From assembly GCF_000325705.1 (NCBI RefSeq), contig NC_019904.1:1682001-1746000 (forward strand): 64,000 nucleotides of DNA. The letters are read 5' to 3'. Position 1 is the stretch's first letter; every line of letters begins with the position of its first letter. Below the pieces are notes generated by a model that saw nothing but the letters and a program-made list of their open reading frames with translations, was not told the DNA's origin and did no database searches. Positions 44,273 through 53,783 of this stretch are shown one piece after another. Origin of the DNA: Echinicola vietnamensis DSM 17526. Lineage in GTDB: Bacteria > Bacteroidota > Bacteroidia > Cytophagales > Cyclobacteriaceae. The translations under genes were made by a program, and so were the position numbers.

Positions 44273-44755
44273 ATGGGGCATTACCAGTTGTTTTCAGAAC
44301 AAAAGATTCCTGCGAGCTTGGACGAGGTATGGGATTTTATTTCTACTCCCCAAAACCTAAAAGAGATTACTCCAGACCACATGGGGTTTGACATTACCTC
44401 CAAGGCTATGCCTGAAAAGATGCACCCCGGCATGATCATCAGCTACAAGGTGAGTCCCATGCTGGGAATCAAAATGACCTGGGTGACGGAAATTACACAG
44501 GTGAAGGAAAAGGCTTTTTTTGTGGACGAGCAGCGCATTGGTCCGTATGCGATGTGGCACCATCAGCATCATTTGGAACCGATAGCCGGTGGCGTCTTGA
44601 TGAAGGATATCGTGACTTATCAACCTCCCATGGGGCCTTTGGGCGACATTGCCAATGCCCTTTTTATCCGAAAGCAGCTGGACACCATCTTTGCGTACAG
44701 GTTCAAGGCCGTGGAGGAGAAGTTTGGCAAATTTCCTTCCCATACTTCAGCGTAA
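44273..44755 (+). CDS. SRPBCC-family protein
   Basis: 160 residues of the START/Bet v1-like (SRPBCC) fold: QLFSEQKIPASLDEVWDFIS at the N-terminus, LKEITPDHMGFDI (~31), and GPYAMWHHQHHLEPIAGGVL (~86) followed by a C-terminal helix with FIRKQLDTIFAYRF. Such proteins bind lipids or aromatic ligands and are often annotated as ligand-binding or cell-division-inhibitor-like. It sits 75 bp after tspO and 1 bp before the photolyase-like gene, so all three look cotranscribed. Confidence 0.82.
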   Translation: MGHYQLFSEQKIPASLDEVWDFISTPQNLKEITPDHMGFDITSKAMPEKMHPGMIISYKVSPMLGIKMTWVTEITQVKEKAFFVDEQRIGPYAMWHHQHHLEPIAGGVLMKDIVTYQPPMGPLGDIANALFIRKQLDTIFAYRFKAVEEKFGKFPSHTSA

Positions 44756-44756
44756 G

Positions 44757-46241
44757 ATGGGCAAAACGGTCACCTTGGTTTTTCCCCATCAGCTGTTCAG
44801 GGACCATGCTTTGCTGCAAAAGGACATACCGGTCTGGTTCATAGAAGAGGCCTTGTTTTTCAGGCAGTATAAATTCCACCGGGTGAAATTAGCTTTCCAT
44901 CGTGCTTCTATGAAGGCATATGAGGCGCACCTGCTGCAGCGCGGTTTTGAGGTACGCTATGTGGAGGGAGATGCTGCTGACATTCGGAAGCTGATTCCCG
45001 ATTTGAAACAACTGGGAGTGGAGAATGTGGCCTGCTTGGATCCGACCGATGACTGGTTGGAAAGCAGGTTGACCAAAGCTTGCCAACAAGCGGGGCTTTC
45101 CCTTGACCTCGAGGCCAACCCAGGCTTTTTGAATAATTTGGATGAATTGTCGGAATATTTTGGCGCCAATGCGGCATATCATCAAGCTGATTTTTACATC
45201 GAAGCGCGAAAAAAGCGGAATATCCTGATGGATAAAGGAGGGCCAAAGGGAGGCAAGTGGAGCTTTGATGCCGAAAACCGCAAAAAATATCCCAAGAAAA
45301 AGCGGCCACCTCGAGTGGAATGCCCCGCCCAAAACAGTTTTGTCAAAGAGGCCAAGGAATACGTGGAGGAACATTTTGCAGACCACCCAGGGGATTTGGC
45401 GGAGCCGTTTCCTTATCCGGTGACGTTTGAGGAGGCAGCCAACTGGCTTGAGGCGTTTTTAGTGGAGCGTTTCAGGGAGTTTGGAACGTATGAAGATGCG
45501 ATCGTGGCGGATGAATCGATTTTACATCACAGTGTGTTGACGCCAATGCTGAATGTGGGATTGCTCACGCCCAAGGAGGTGCTCGACCGAGCCATGGGGT
45601 ATGCCGAAAACCACAAAGTTCCCTTAAATTCACTGGAGGGGTTTGTCCGACAGGTAATGGGCTGGAGGGAGTTTATCAGGGGAGTTTACATCTGGAAAGG
45701 AAGGCAGCAGCGCACACAAAACTTTTGGGGATTCAAACGTCAGATTCCCCCGTCCTTTTGGCATGGGGAAACGGGAGTTGTCCCCGTGGACTTGACCATC
45801 CAAAAGACCTTAAAATACGCCTACAATCATCATATTGAGCGGTTGATGGTGCTGGGAAACTTTATGCTGTTATGTGAATTTGACCCGGACGAGGTTTATC
45901 GCTGGTTTATGGAAATGTATGTGGACGCATACGATTGGGTGATGGTGCCAAATGTCTATGGCATGAGCCAATTTGCAGACGGGGGCTTGATGGCAACCAA
46001 GCCCTATATCAGTGGCAGCAATTACCTTCTAAAGATGGGCGATTTCCCCAAGGGCGATTGGCAGAAGACCTGGGATGCACTCTTTTGGCGCTTTATGCAT
46101 GTCCACAGGAATTACTTCGAGAACAACCCTCGCATGAAAATGTTACTGGCCACGTTTGATAAAATGGATGCCGGGCGAAGAAAAAGCCTTTTGGAAACAG
46201 CCGATAACTACCTGTACAGCGTGGATCAGGTCCGTAAGTAA
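44757..46241 (+). CDS. Cryptochrome/photolyase-related protein (FeS-BCP/CryPro-like) without Fe-S cysteines
   Basis: 494 residues from the ATG at 44757; an extension to the left overlaps the SRPBCC gene. N-terminal DUF523-unlike Rossmann photolyase domain with TLVFPHQLFRDHALLQ (~5), then a helical FAD domain: QVMGWREFIRGVYIW (~300), HIERLMVLGNFMLLCEFDPD (~360), YADAYDWVM-like MYVDAYDWVMVPNVYGMSQ (~390) and FADGGLMATKPYISG (~409). In Agrobacterium PhrB, (6-4) photolyase, four Cys hold [4Fe-4S]; here only one Cys lies in this half and it is not at a cluster position (the area reads KMGDFPKGDWQKTWDALFWR). Activity may be repair or light sensing. Confidence 0.82.
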   Translation: MGKTVTLVFPHQLFRDHALLQKDIPVWFIEEALFFRQYKFHRVKLAFHRASMKAYEAHLLQRGFEVRYVEGDAADIRKLIPDLKQLGVENVACLDPTDDWLESRLTKACQQAGLSLDLEANPGFLNNLDELSEYFGANAAYHQADFYIEARKKRNILMDKGGPKGGKWSFDAENRKKYPKKKRPPRVECPAQNSFVKEAKEYVEEHFADHPGDLAEPFPYPVTFEEAANWLEAFLVERFREFGTYEDAIVADESILHHSVLTPMLNVGLLTPKEVLDRAMGYAENHKVPLNSLEGFVRQVMGWREFIRGVYIWKGRQQRTQNFWGFKRQIPPSFWHGETGVVPVDLTIQKTLKYAYNHHIERLMVLGNFMLLCEFDPDEVYRWFMEMYVDAYDWVMVPNVYGMSQFADGGLMATKPYISGSNYLLKMGDFPKGDWQKTWDALFWRFMHVHRNYFENNPRMKMLLATFDKMDAGRRKSLLETADNYLYSVDQVRK

Positions 46242-46257
46242 CCGTTTGGCAAGAAGG

Positions 46258-46947
46258 CTAGTCCAAGGGTTTTACGCCTCTGATCATCTCCTTTTTGCCC
46301 GGAGGGCCTGGTAGGGTTTCCACTTTTAGTCCCACTTCGGCAAGGTCCCTTTTTACTTGGCCTTTGGCACAATAGGTGACCAATATCCCTCCTGGATTTA
46401 TGGCGTCCACCACCTTTTGCAGCAGGTTTTTGGACCATAATTCTGGCTGTTTGCTCGGCGCAAAGGCATCGAAGAACACCACATCGGTAGGATATAGCTG
46501 AACTTCCTCCAAGGTGGTTTTGTCCTTTTTCATGTTAAAATACGGAGTGATTGGGCCACCTTGATCCCATGCTGCCTCGTGCAGCTTATCGAAGGCACCT
46601 TGGTAGTGGCTAATATCCGTATTGATATTTTTATAGTTAAGCTGGGTGTAGACTTCCTTTTCAATAGGAAACGGCTCAATGGTATGATAGAGCAGGGGCA
46701 CTTTGTTTTGCTCTGCCCATACCAACGCCAGCCAAGCATTCAGTCCCGTTCCGAAACCGACTTCAAATATGCGAATGGGCTTTTGGTGGGGATGGTGCGT
46801 GAACCAATGATCCAGGCCATAAAGAAAAAATACGTGAATGGACTCCCGGTAAGCCCCGTGAAAAGAATGGTACGTCTCATCAAGCTCAGGCACGTAAAGG
46901 GAATGGGAACCGTCTTCTGTTTCAATAAGTTTTATCGCTCTTTCCAT
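46258..46947 (-). CDS. mnmD: tRNA (mnm5s2U34)-methyltransferase MnmD-like
   Basis: 229 residues, SAM-dependent methyltransferase of the MnmC-N/DUF752 type that makes mnm5s2U at tRNA wobble positions. SAM-binding IFEVGFGTGLNAWLALVWA (~60) and the catalytic-region YPTDVVFFDAFAPSKQPELW (~152), followed by INPGGILVTYCAKGQVKR (~188). The oxidase domain of E. coli MnmC is absent, so it is a stand-alone MnmD. Its ATG lies 1 bp past the ispF stop, so ispF and mnmD are coupled on the minus strand. Confidence 0.86.
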   Translation of the reverse strand: MERAIKLIETEDGSHSLYVPELDETYHSFHGAYRESIHVFFLYGLDHWFTHHPHQKPIRIFEVGFGTGLNAWLALVWAEQNKVPLLYHTIEPFPIEKEVYTQLNYKNINTDISHYQGAFDKLHEAAWDQGGPITPYFNMKKDKTTLEEVQLYPTDVVFFDAFAPSKQPELWSKNLLQKVVDAINPGGILVTYCAKGQVKRDLAEVGLKVETLPGPPGKKEMIRGVKPLD

Positions 46948-46948
46948 A

Positions 46949-47434
46949 TCAATCGTTTTTATATATCAGCGCGACACAATACGCCGAAACACCTTCTTGT
47001 CTTCCCACAAATCCTAACTTCTCGGTGGTGGTGGCCTTAATGGAAATATCTTCTTCTGCAATGGCCATCACTTCTGCCAAGCAGGTTTTCATGGTATCAA
47101 TATGTGGATTTACTTTGGGCAATTGAAGGCAAATGGTGGTGTCCAAATTACCAATTTCATAGCCATTTTCACGGATCATTTTGAGGACATCGGCCAAAAG
47201 TAGCTTACTGTCGATGCCTTTGTATTCCGGGTCTTGGTCAGAGTAATGGTAACCAATGTCCCTCAGGTTAGCCGCACCCAGCAGGGCATCGCAGATCACA
47301 TGAATCAGTACATCGGCATCAGAGTGGCCTACAGCCCCTTTACTATGCTCAAGTTTAATCCCCCCCAGCCAAAAATCATAGCCTTCTTTCAGCTGGTGCA
47401 CATCATAACCAAATCCAATTCTAAATTTATTCAT
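46949..47434 (-). CDS. ispF: 2-C-methyl-D-erythritol 2,4-cyclodiphosphate synthase
   Basis: 161 residues from the ATG at 47434; 27 bp more can be read upstream but the family begins with the motif RIGFGYDVHQL, met here right after MNKF. Makes MEcPP in the MEP pathway, trimer with zinc bound by Asp/His of GYDVHQL (residues ~9-11) and AVGHSDADVLIHVICDALLG (~37). The IGYHYSDQDPEYKGIDS segment and the C-terminal ATTTEKLGFVGRQEGV are diagnostic. It complements IspH in the pigment operon. Confidence 0.95.
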   Translation of the reverse strand: MNKFRIGFGYDVHQLKEGYDFWLGGIKLEHSKGAVGHSDADVLIHVICDALLGAANLRDIGYHYSDQDPEYKGIDSKLLLADVLKMIRENGYEIGNLDTTICLQLPKVNPHIDTMKTCLAEVMAIAEEDISIKATTTEKLGFVGRQEGVSAYCVALIYKND

Positions 47435-47500
47435 GCAGTGAAGATAATGGATTTTGCCCAAATTGTTTAAAAAAACAATGGTAGCCGCTCAGTCGAGCCG

Positions 47501-48742
47501 TTAATGCTTGTCGCTTTTGTAGTACAGCACGGATGCATTGGGCTCCTGAATGACTTCGCGGGCCACATCTGAGATTTGGTCTGCACAGATGGCCGTCTTA
47601 CGGTCGTATTCTATTTGGTAAATGTCTGGAGATCCCAGCTGGGTGTAATAGGCAAGGGTCATGGCCCTGTTGATGAGCTGGATGGATTCGTAGGTTTTCA
47701 TGGCCTCCGCTTGGTTTTTGACCTTGTCCAACGTCTCCTGTGAAATGGTGTTTTCGATAAACTCCTGCACTACTTCATCCAGTAACTTTTCGGCCTCTTC
47801 CGCGGTTTTGCCTTTTTCCATGTTGCCGGAAAAAACCATCAGCCCTGGATCCAAGGCACCCAAAATATAACCATGACAGGAAGCAAAGATATCGGTGTTT
47901 TTGACCAGCCTTTGTTCCAAAAGTGAAGATCTGCCAAACCCCAGAATATCCGTAATCAAGTCACATTCCAAGTAGCCCTTTTGCATTCTCCCCGGCATAT
48001 GATAGGCTTTGTACAGGGCGTCAGTAGGGACATCTGCGGAATGGTAAAGGGTTCGTTTATGGGTTTGCTTGGGCTCTTCAGGAATGTCTGCAGGAGAAGT
48101 TTTGGCTGCAGGAATGGGGCCAAACCACTTTTTGGCCATTTCCAGGACTTCAGCTTCCTTTACGTCACCAGCGATCACCAAAATCGCGTTGTTTGGGGCA
48201 TAGTGATACTGGTAAAAAGCCCTGATGTCTTCTTCATCAAACCCTTCGATGTCCTTGATTTCCTTGCCAATGGTCGGCCATTGATAAGGATGTACGTCAT
48301 AGCACAAGCCCCTCAGTAAATGCATGGCATCACCATAAGGCTGGTTCAGGTAACGCTGCTTAAACTCCTCAATGACGACCTTTCGCTGGGTTTCGACGGT
48401 CTTTTTGCCGAGGTTTAGCTGTAACATCCGGTCCGACTCCAGCCAGAAAGCAGTTTCGATATTGGTGGCTGGCAGCGTGATGTAATAATTGGTGATGTCA
48501 GTATTGGTGAAGGCATTGCATTCCCCACCAACTCGCTCCAGGGCACTGTCAAACTGGGGGACGTTCTTGGAGCCTCCAAACATCAAGTGCTCGAAATAAT
48601 GGGCAAGCCCTGTTTTTCCGGGGACTTCGTTGCGAGAACCCACCTTATAAATAATATTAGTAACGGCCATCTTGGTACTGTGATCGGGGTGGATCAGTAC
48701 CTGAAGGCCGTTGTCCAATACGTAATGCTCGTAGTTGATCAT
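47501..48742 (-). CDS. M16-family zinc metallopeptidase
   Basis: 413 residues, pitrilysin/processing-peptidase-like. Inverted zinc motif HYFEHLMFGGSKNVP (HxxEH, ~48) with NAFTNTDITNYYITLP (~85) and the distal Glu segment VVIEEFKQRYLNQPYGDAM (~125), then the C-terminal half NAILVIAGDVKEAEVL and PADIPEEPKQTHKR. Single ~45 kDa unit, so it may act as a homodimer or with a second M16 protein. There is no signal peptide; probably cytosolic or associated with the inner membrane. Alone on the minus strand. Confidence 0.92.
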   Translation of the reverse strand: MINYEHYVLDNGLQVLIHPDHSTKMAVTNIIYKVGSRNEVPGKTGLAHYFEHLMFGGSKNVPQFDSALERVGGECNAFTNTDITNYYITLPATNIETAFWLESDRMLQLNLGKKTVETQRKVVIEEFKQRYLNQPYGDAMHLLRGLCYDVHPYQWPTIGKEIKDIEGFDEEDIRAFYQYHYAPNNAILVIAGDVKEAEVLEMAKKWFGPIPAAKTSPADIPEEPKQTHKRTLYHSADVPTDALYKAYHMPGRMQKGYLECDLITDILGFGRSSLLEQRLVKNTDIFASCHGYILGALDPGLMVFSGNMEKGKTAEEAEKLLDEVVQEFIENTISQETLDKVKNQAEAMKTYESIQLINRAMTLAYYTQLGSPDIYQIEYDRKTAICADQISDVAREVIQEPNASVLYYKSDKH

Positions 48743-48919
48743 CGATTTGTTTGGCGAATTTTCAAATAATATCTACGACAATAATGGTCTGGTAGACGGG
48801 GCTTTGAAAATGCTAGTAAATGAGTTTGAACAAATTGTAAAACAACGGCTAATATAGATCAATTAGCCGTTGACCTTAACAAATCTAAGAAATTCCTTGA
48901 ACATTAACGCCCAAATGCC

Positions 48920-49117
48920 CTAAATCGGCTCGCCGTGGTAGCCAGCAGCCTCCAAGGCAGTTTTTACCTCAGTTTCTGTAGCGTCACCCGTCACGGTGAG
49001 TGTTTTTTTCGGGTCATTCAGATCGACCTGCCATTTACTGTTTGGGAGGGCATCTAGTTTTGGTGTGACGGTTTCGATGCATCCGCCACATTTGATATTG
49101 GTTTTTAACTGAATCAT
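48920..49117 (-). CDS. CopZ-like heavy-metal-associated domain protein
   Basis: 65 residues, one ferredoxin-like HMA domain with metal-binding NIKCGGCIETV (Cys10, Cys13). Small copper chaperone of the CopZ/Atx1 type that delivers Cu(I) to CopA. It lies 102 bp after copA on the same strand. An 8-nt-periodic AT-rich tract (49128-49159) stands directly before its ATG, and the sequence between copA and this gene has no terminator. Confidence 0.88.
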   Translation of the reverse strand: MIQLKTNIKCGGCIETVTPKLDALPNSKWQVDLNDPKKTLTVTGDATETEVKTALEAAGYHGEPI

Positions 49118-49127
49118 GAATTTGTAT

Positions 49128-49159
49128 GTTTACAGGTTTACAAGTTAACGGTTGAACGG
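49128..49159 (-). repeat. 8-nt periodic tract upstream of copZ-like gene
   Basis: Reads as four 8-nt units on the plus strand: GTTTACAG, GTTTACAA, GTTAACGG, TTGAACGG. On the coding (minus) strand it lies ~10 nt before the start codon. Similar to the longer tract at 54473-54537, which also precedes a start codon. Confidence 0.6.
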
Positions 49160-49219
49160 TTTTGCCACATGAACGCTACCCGTTAGGCACAAGCGATTTG
49201 TCCTAAAGGGGAGTTCCTC

Positions 49220-51421
49220 TTATCCATTTTTCAATCGGAGGCTGTTGGTCACCACTGAAACGGAACTCAGGGCCATGGCTGCACCGGCGATCATGGGATT
49301 TAGCAGGAAACCAAAGGCGGGGTAAAGGACCCCAGCGGCAATAGGAATCCCGATGGCATTATAGATAAAGGCCCAAAATAGGTTTTGACGAATGGTTTTA
49401 ACCGTTTTTTGAGTTAGGAGAAGCATCTCGGGGACTTGTCTCAAGTCTCCATGAAGCAGCGTTACCTTGGCCACGTCCATGGCAATATCCGTTCCTTTGC
49501 CCATGGCAATGCTGAGGTCAGCTACGGCAAGGGCCTCGCTGTCGTTGATCCCATCTCCGACCATGGCGATTTTATTGCCGTCGGACTGAAGGGCACGGAT
49601 ATAGTGGGCCTTATCAGCGGGAAGCATGCCTGCTTTGAAGGTGGTAATTCCTAGTTCCCGAGCAATGACCGCCGCCGTTTTTTCCTGGTCTCCGGTAAGC
49701 ATGTGCACCTTCATGCCCATTTCATGGAGTCGGTCAATGGCTATTTTGCTTCCTTCTTTTAGGGGGTCTGTTATGCAGATGACCGCTATAATTTGGTCTT
49801 TTTTGGCCAAGTGGATGACGATTTCACCCTTGTCCAGGCTTCTTTCTTCAACTTCCGTCAAGAGGGGATTGGGCTTGAATTTATTTTCCAGTAACCAGCT
49901 TTTCTTTCCAATGGCATAGGTAATGCCCTCATAAACGGCCGTAATCCCATTTCCCGTGTGGGACTGAAATTGTTCGATGGGGGCTTTTTGCTGGTCTTTT
50001 AGGTGGTTGACGATGGCCATTCCCAAAGGATGTTCACTTTTGGTTTCCATGCTGAGCATGACTTCCAGAGCTGTTTTTTCATTTTTGATATCCGGGCTGA
50101 AATGGATGGCCTTTACGGTAGGTTTTCCTGCGGTAAGGGTGCCGGTTTTATCCAGGATAACGGTGTCTACGGATTGGCCCGTTTGTAGGCTTTCGGCATC
50201 CTTGATGAGCATGCCCATGGAAGCTCCCTTTCCGATTCCTGCCATGATGGCGGTGGGCGTGGCGAGTCCCAAAGCACAGGGGCAGGCGATCACCAACACC
50301 GTAATGAAGGCCAGCATTCCATGGAGCCAAGCGTCTTCAGCTCCACTTAGTCCCCAAACCACCAGGGACAGCAGTGCAATGCCGATGACCACTGGGACAA
50401 ACACGGAAGTGATCTTGTCCACTAGCCCTTGGACGGGAGCCTTGGAGCCTTGGGCTTCCTTGATCTTTTGGATGATCTGAGCCAAGACGGTTTCGTGGCC
50501 GGCTTGTTCGACGGCCATCTCAAAACTCCCCTGCTGGTTTATCGTCCCGGCAAAAACGCTGTCACCAGGCTGTTTCTCGGCAGGAATCGGTTCTCCTGTG
50601 AGCATGCTTTCGTCCACAAAGCTATGGCCATCGGTGATTTTTCCATCTAATGGAATTTTTTGGCCTGGTTTTACCCGTATAATATCGCCGGGCAGGACGT
50701 CCCCTGTTTTTTTGATGAGCTCTTGGCCTTGGTCGATGACCGTTACTTCATTGGGCTGTAGCCCGATCAGTTTTTTAAGGGCTTCGCTCGTTCCGGCCTT
50801 TGCGCCTGATTCCAGCATTCTGCCCAAAAGAATCAGAAATATGATGACTCCTGCAGCTTCGAAATAGACGTGTGGAGTGATGCCCCTTTGGGACAGCCAA
50901 GCAGGAAAAAACGTGTTGAAGGTGCTATAAAGGTAGGCTACACCTGTACTGATGGCTACCAAGGTATCCATATTGGCAGTGCCGTGTTTGGCTTGACGAA
51001 GGGCATTGGAAAAGAACTGTCTGCCAAAAATAAACAGCACCGGAGTGGTCAACAGCCACATGATCTCATTCGCGTAAGGGATGGTCGGGAGAAACATCCC
51101 GATGATGAATACCGGTACCACTAAGATGCCGGCGGCATAGGTGTTTTTTCGCATGTCCTGGTAGGCTTTTCGTTGGAGCGCTTCAGGATCCTCGTCACCG
51201 TCCTGTTGGATGATAAGGTCATAGCCGACTTCCTGTACGGCTTGCTGCAGGAGACCGGGTTTGGCTTTTTCATCTAGTTCTAAAAGGGCGGTATGGCTGG
51301 CGAAGTTTACCGTGGCTTTTTTTACGCCTTGCTGCTTGTTCAGCGTTTTTTCGACGGTATTGGCGCAGCCCGCACAGGTCATGCCGGTCACGGGCCATTC
51401 TATTTTATTGCTCATGCTCAT
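49220..51421 (-). CDS. copA: Copper-translocating P1B-type ATPase
   Basis: Exports Cu(I) from the cytoplasm. 733 residues: N-terminal HMA domain with [13 protein letters not shown] (Cys16, Cys19), eight transmembrane helices, the CPC motif in [15 protein letters not shown] (~378), phosphorylation site [11 protein letters not shown] (~424), HP region [13 protein letters not shown] (~465), and hinge [12 protein letters not shown] (~624). The N-terminal sequence has two Met codons (51421 or 51415). Its tail NSLRLKNG is typical of CopA. The CopZ-like gene follows. Divergent bshC gene starts 206 bp away. Confidence 0.93.
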   Translation of the reverse strand: MSMSNKIEWPVTGMTCAGCANTVEKTLNKQQGVKKATVNFASHTALLELDEKAKPGLLQQAVQEVGYDLIIQQDGDEDPEALQRKAYQDMRKNTYAAGILVVPVFIIGMFLPTIPYANEIMWLLTTPVLFIFGRQFFSNALRQAKHGTANMDTLVAISTGVAYLYSTFNTFFPAWLSQRGITPHVYFEAAGVIIFLILLGRMLESGAKAGTSEALKKLIGLQPNEVTVIDQGQELIKKTGDVLPGDIIRVKPGQKIPLDGKITDGHSFVDESMLTGEPIPAEKQPGDSVFAGTINQQGSFEMAVEQAGHETVLAQIIQKIKEAQGSKAPVQGLVDKITSVFVPVVIGIALLSLVVWGLSGAEDAWLHGMLAFITVLVIACPCALGLATPTAIMAGIGKGASMGMLIKDAESLQTGQSVDTVILDKTGTLTAGKPTVKAIHFSPDIKNEKTALEVMLSMETKSEHPLGMAIVNHLKDQQKAPIEQFQSHTGNGITAVYEGITYAIGKKSWLLENKFKPNPLLTEVEERSLDKGEIVIHLAKKDQIIAVICITDPLKEGSKIAIDRLHEMGMKVHMLTGDQEKTAAVIARELGITTFKAGMLPADKAHYIRALQSDGNKIAMVGDGINDSEALAVADLSIAMGKGTDIAMDVAKVTLLHGDLRQVPEMLLLTQKTVKTIRQNLFWAFIYNAIGIPIAAGVLYPAFGFLLNPMIAGAAMALSSVSVVTNSLRLKNG

Positions 51422-51626
51422 TCATTTCTAAGTGGGTTAGTCAGATCAATAGCTACTGGTACAAAGTTACAAGAGCAGAAGAAGGATGGCTTACATAATT
51501 TTTGATCAAATTAAACAGGGGAGTAAACGTTGCCTGTTTTCATGAAAAAATCCCGAACTTTAAAGGGCGCTAATCAGTTTAATCACCTAAAGCCCTTTTT
51601 CGGCCCAATAAAAACCTTCAAATTTT

Positions 51627-53192
51627 ATGTTGAAATCTACCGTAGAGCCCGAGTGTACCGGGCAGTTTTCACCATTGTTTATCGATTATATTCGGCAGCA
51701 GGAAAAGCTGGTGCCTTTTTACCATGCATACCCGACGTTGGAGAACTTTAAGGCTGTGATCGAAAACAGGCATCTTGAGGTTTCCAAACGCAAGGTGCTT
51801 TCACAGGCTTTGAAAGCACAATATGAGGGAGTTGACATAAGTGAATCAGTTGCGGAGAACATCGCTGCGCTGGAGAGTGAAAAGACGTTTACCGTGACCA
51901 CAGGCCATCAACTCAACCTGTTTACCGGTCCACTGTACTTTATCTATAAGATTGTCTCGACGATTAACCTGGCCAAACAGTTAGGGGAAGCATATCCCCA
52001 ATATCGGTTTGTGCCGGTGTATTGGATGGCTTCCGAGGATCACGATTTTGAGGAAATCAATTACTTCCGTTACGAAGGAAATAAGTATCGCTGGAATACG
52101 CATCAAAAGGGTGCAGTGGGGGATTTTGCACTGGATGCATCCATGGAGGAGTTGTTAAAGGAGGTAAGTTTTGTGCCTGATTTTTTTAAGGAAGCCTATC
52201 GGAAGAATACTACCTTGGCAGGGGCTGTACGGGAATATGTGAATCATTTGTTTGGAGAAAAGGGATTGGTGATTGTGGACGGCCATGATCAGCAGCTAAA
52301 GGAGCTATTTGTGCCCATTATGAAGGCAGAGCTGCTTGAAGGAAAGGCCAACGATCTGGTAAATGCCCAGACCCAAAAATTGGAAGAGCTGGGGTATAAG
52401 AGCCAGATATTTCCGCGTGAAATCAATTTCTTTTACCTTGATAAGGGAGTGCGAAGCCGAATTGTAAAAAATGCTGGAGTGTATGAGGTGCTGGACACCG
52501 AAAAGACTTTTACCCCTGAGGAGCTGACGAAGCTGGTGGCAGAGGAACCGACAAGATTCAGCCCGAATGTCGTACTGCGTCCATTGTATCAAGAATGTAT
52601 TTTACCGAATGTAGCCTATCTGGGTGGGCCTGCGGAAGTAGCCTATTGGCTACAGCTTAAAGGTGTGTTTGATCATTATGACATCGCTTACCCGATGATC
52701 ATGCCGCGTAACTTTGCGATGATCAAATCAGTAAAGGCACAGCGAAAGGCGTCAGCTTTGGCCTTGTCCGATGAGCAGCTGTTTGTGGATTTTGAAGAGC
52801 TCAAGAAGGATTATGTCCAATCTCATGCCCAGTCTGATTTGGATTTGGCGGAGGAAAAGAAAGCATTGGCAGCCGTTTTTGAGCAATTGGGAGTGGACGC
52901 TGCGGCGATTGATCCGACGCTGAAGCCTGCAGCAGAAGCTGCAAAAGTAAGGGCGCTAAAGGTTTTGGCTCACTTTGGCAAAAAACTTCGGCAAGGAGAA
53001 GAGCGCAACATGGAAGTGGCGCTCAGAAGGCTTAGGGAAGTAAAGGAAATGTTGTTTCCCGGAGGAGCCCCACAAGAGCGAACATGTAATTTTCTGGAAT
53101 TTTACTTGGCCAATGGGCATTTCATTGAGGAGCTGTATGGTCATTTTGATCCGTTGGATTACCGTTACATTATACTGGTACAGGATGCATGA
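51627..53192 (+). CDS. bshC: Bacillithiol biosynthesis cysteine ligase BshC
   Basis: 521 residues. BshC adds cysteine to GlcN-malate to make bacillithiol. Family features: FTVTTGHQLNLFTGPLYFIY (~89), VPVYWMASEDHDFEEINYF (~130), VDGHDQQLKELFVPIM (~205), PRNFAMIKSVKAQRK (~358) and the C-terminal coiled coil plus helix FLEFYLANGHFIEELYGHFD. Bacteroidota members commonly make bacillithiol. The start is ATG 51627 (the downstream of an AAAGGGC/GCCCTTT pairing at 51563-51598). Its stop overlaps the next gene's start by 8 nt. Confidence 0.92.
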   Translation: MLKSTVEPECTGQFSPLFIDYIRQQEKLVPFYHAYPTLENFKAVIENRHLEVSKRKVLSQALKAQYEGVDISESVAENIAALESEKTFTVTTGHQLNLFTGPLYFIYKIVSTINLAKQLGEAYPQYRFVPVYWMASEDHDFEEINYFRYEGNKYRWNTHQKGAVGDFALDASMEELLKEVSFVPDFFKEAYRKNTTLAGAVREYVNHLFGEKGLVIVDGHDQQLKELFVPIMKAELLEGKANDLVNAQTQKLEELGYKSQIFPREINFFYLDKGVRSRIVKNAGVYEVLDTEKTFTPEELTKLVAEEPTRFSPNVVLRPLYQECILPNVAYLGGPAEVAYWLQLKGVFDHYDIAYPMIMPRNFAMIKSVKAQRKASALALSDEQLFVDFEELKKDYVQSHAQSDLDLAEEKKALAAVFEQLGVDAAAIDPTLKPAAEAAKVRALKVLAHFGKKLRQGEERNMEVALRRLREVKEMLFPGGAPQERTCNFLEFYLANGHFIEELYGHFDPLDYRYIILVQDA

Positions 53193-53757
53193 AAAGGATC
53201 GGCTAAGAGCACATTATAAACAAAAGCGGCGGGCATTTGACACCTCCCACAAGGCTAAGCTGGATGCGCAGGTGGCGGCAAAGGTCTTGGCATATTGCCG
53301 TGCCCATCAGCGGTTTCAGCATATTCACTTTTTCTTGCCCATTGCCAAACTTTCGGAAATTGATACTTTTCCCATCGTCCGCGAATTACTGGCAGCAGGT
53401 AATCATGTGTACACCTCCATCACCGACCATGTCAATGGCGGCATGAAGACCGTAGAGATTTTTAGTAATACCCAGTACGTCAATGATCAATGGGGGATTC
53501 CTGTGCCCATTGAGGCGGAGGAAGTCGACGAAAAGTGCATAGAAATCGTTTTTATCCCACTTTTGGTATGCGATTTGAAAGGAAACCGTATTGGATATGG
53601 AAAGGGATTTTATGACCAGTTTCTATCTCGTTTATCACCCGAGGTATTTAAGGTGGGACTATCGTACTTTGTCCCGGAAATTTCCATTCCTGCAGAACCG
53701 CATGACATTTCATTGGATATTTGTATTTTGCCAAGCGGAATTATCGAATTCAATTAA
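53185..53757 (+). CDS. 5-formyltetrahydrofolate cyclo-ligase
   Basis: 190 residues from ATG 53185, which overlaps the bshC stop and gives MHEKDRLRAHYKQKRRAFDT at the N-terminus. Converts 5-formyl-THF to 5,10-methenyl-THF with ATP. Signature GKGFYDQFLSRL (~139) with NRIGYG before it, VFIPLLVCDLKGNRIGYG (~118), and the N-terminal Arg/Lys-rich ATP/folate region. Overlap with bshC points to a coupled operon. Confidence 0.9.
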   Translation: MHEKDRLRAHYKQKRRAFDTSHKAKLDAQVAAKVLAYCRAHQRFQHIHFFLPIAKLSEIDTFPIVRELLAAGNHVYTSITDHVNGGMKTVEIFSNTQYVNDQWGIPVPIEAEEVDEKCIEIVFIPLLVCDLKGNRIGYGKGFYDQFLSRLSPEVFKVGLSYFVPEISIPAEPHDISLDICILPSGIIEFN

Positions 53758-53783
53758 ACCATCTATTATTAACGATTATTATT

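Noticed and set aside
44649..44756. N-terminal extension of the photolyase-like protein
   Set aside because: It overlaps the SRPBCC gene in another frame, while MGKTVTLVFPHQLF is the expected photolyase-related start.
51563..51600. Terminator before bshC
   Set aside because: AAAGGGC/GCCCTTT pairs across a 23-nt loop, but no plus-strand gene ends here; the long loop argues against a real terminator.
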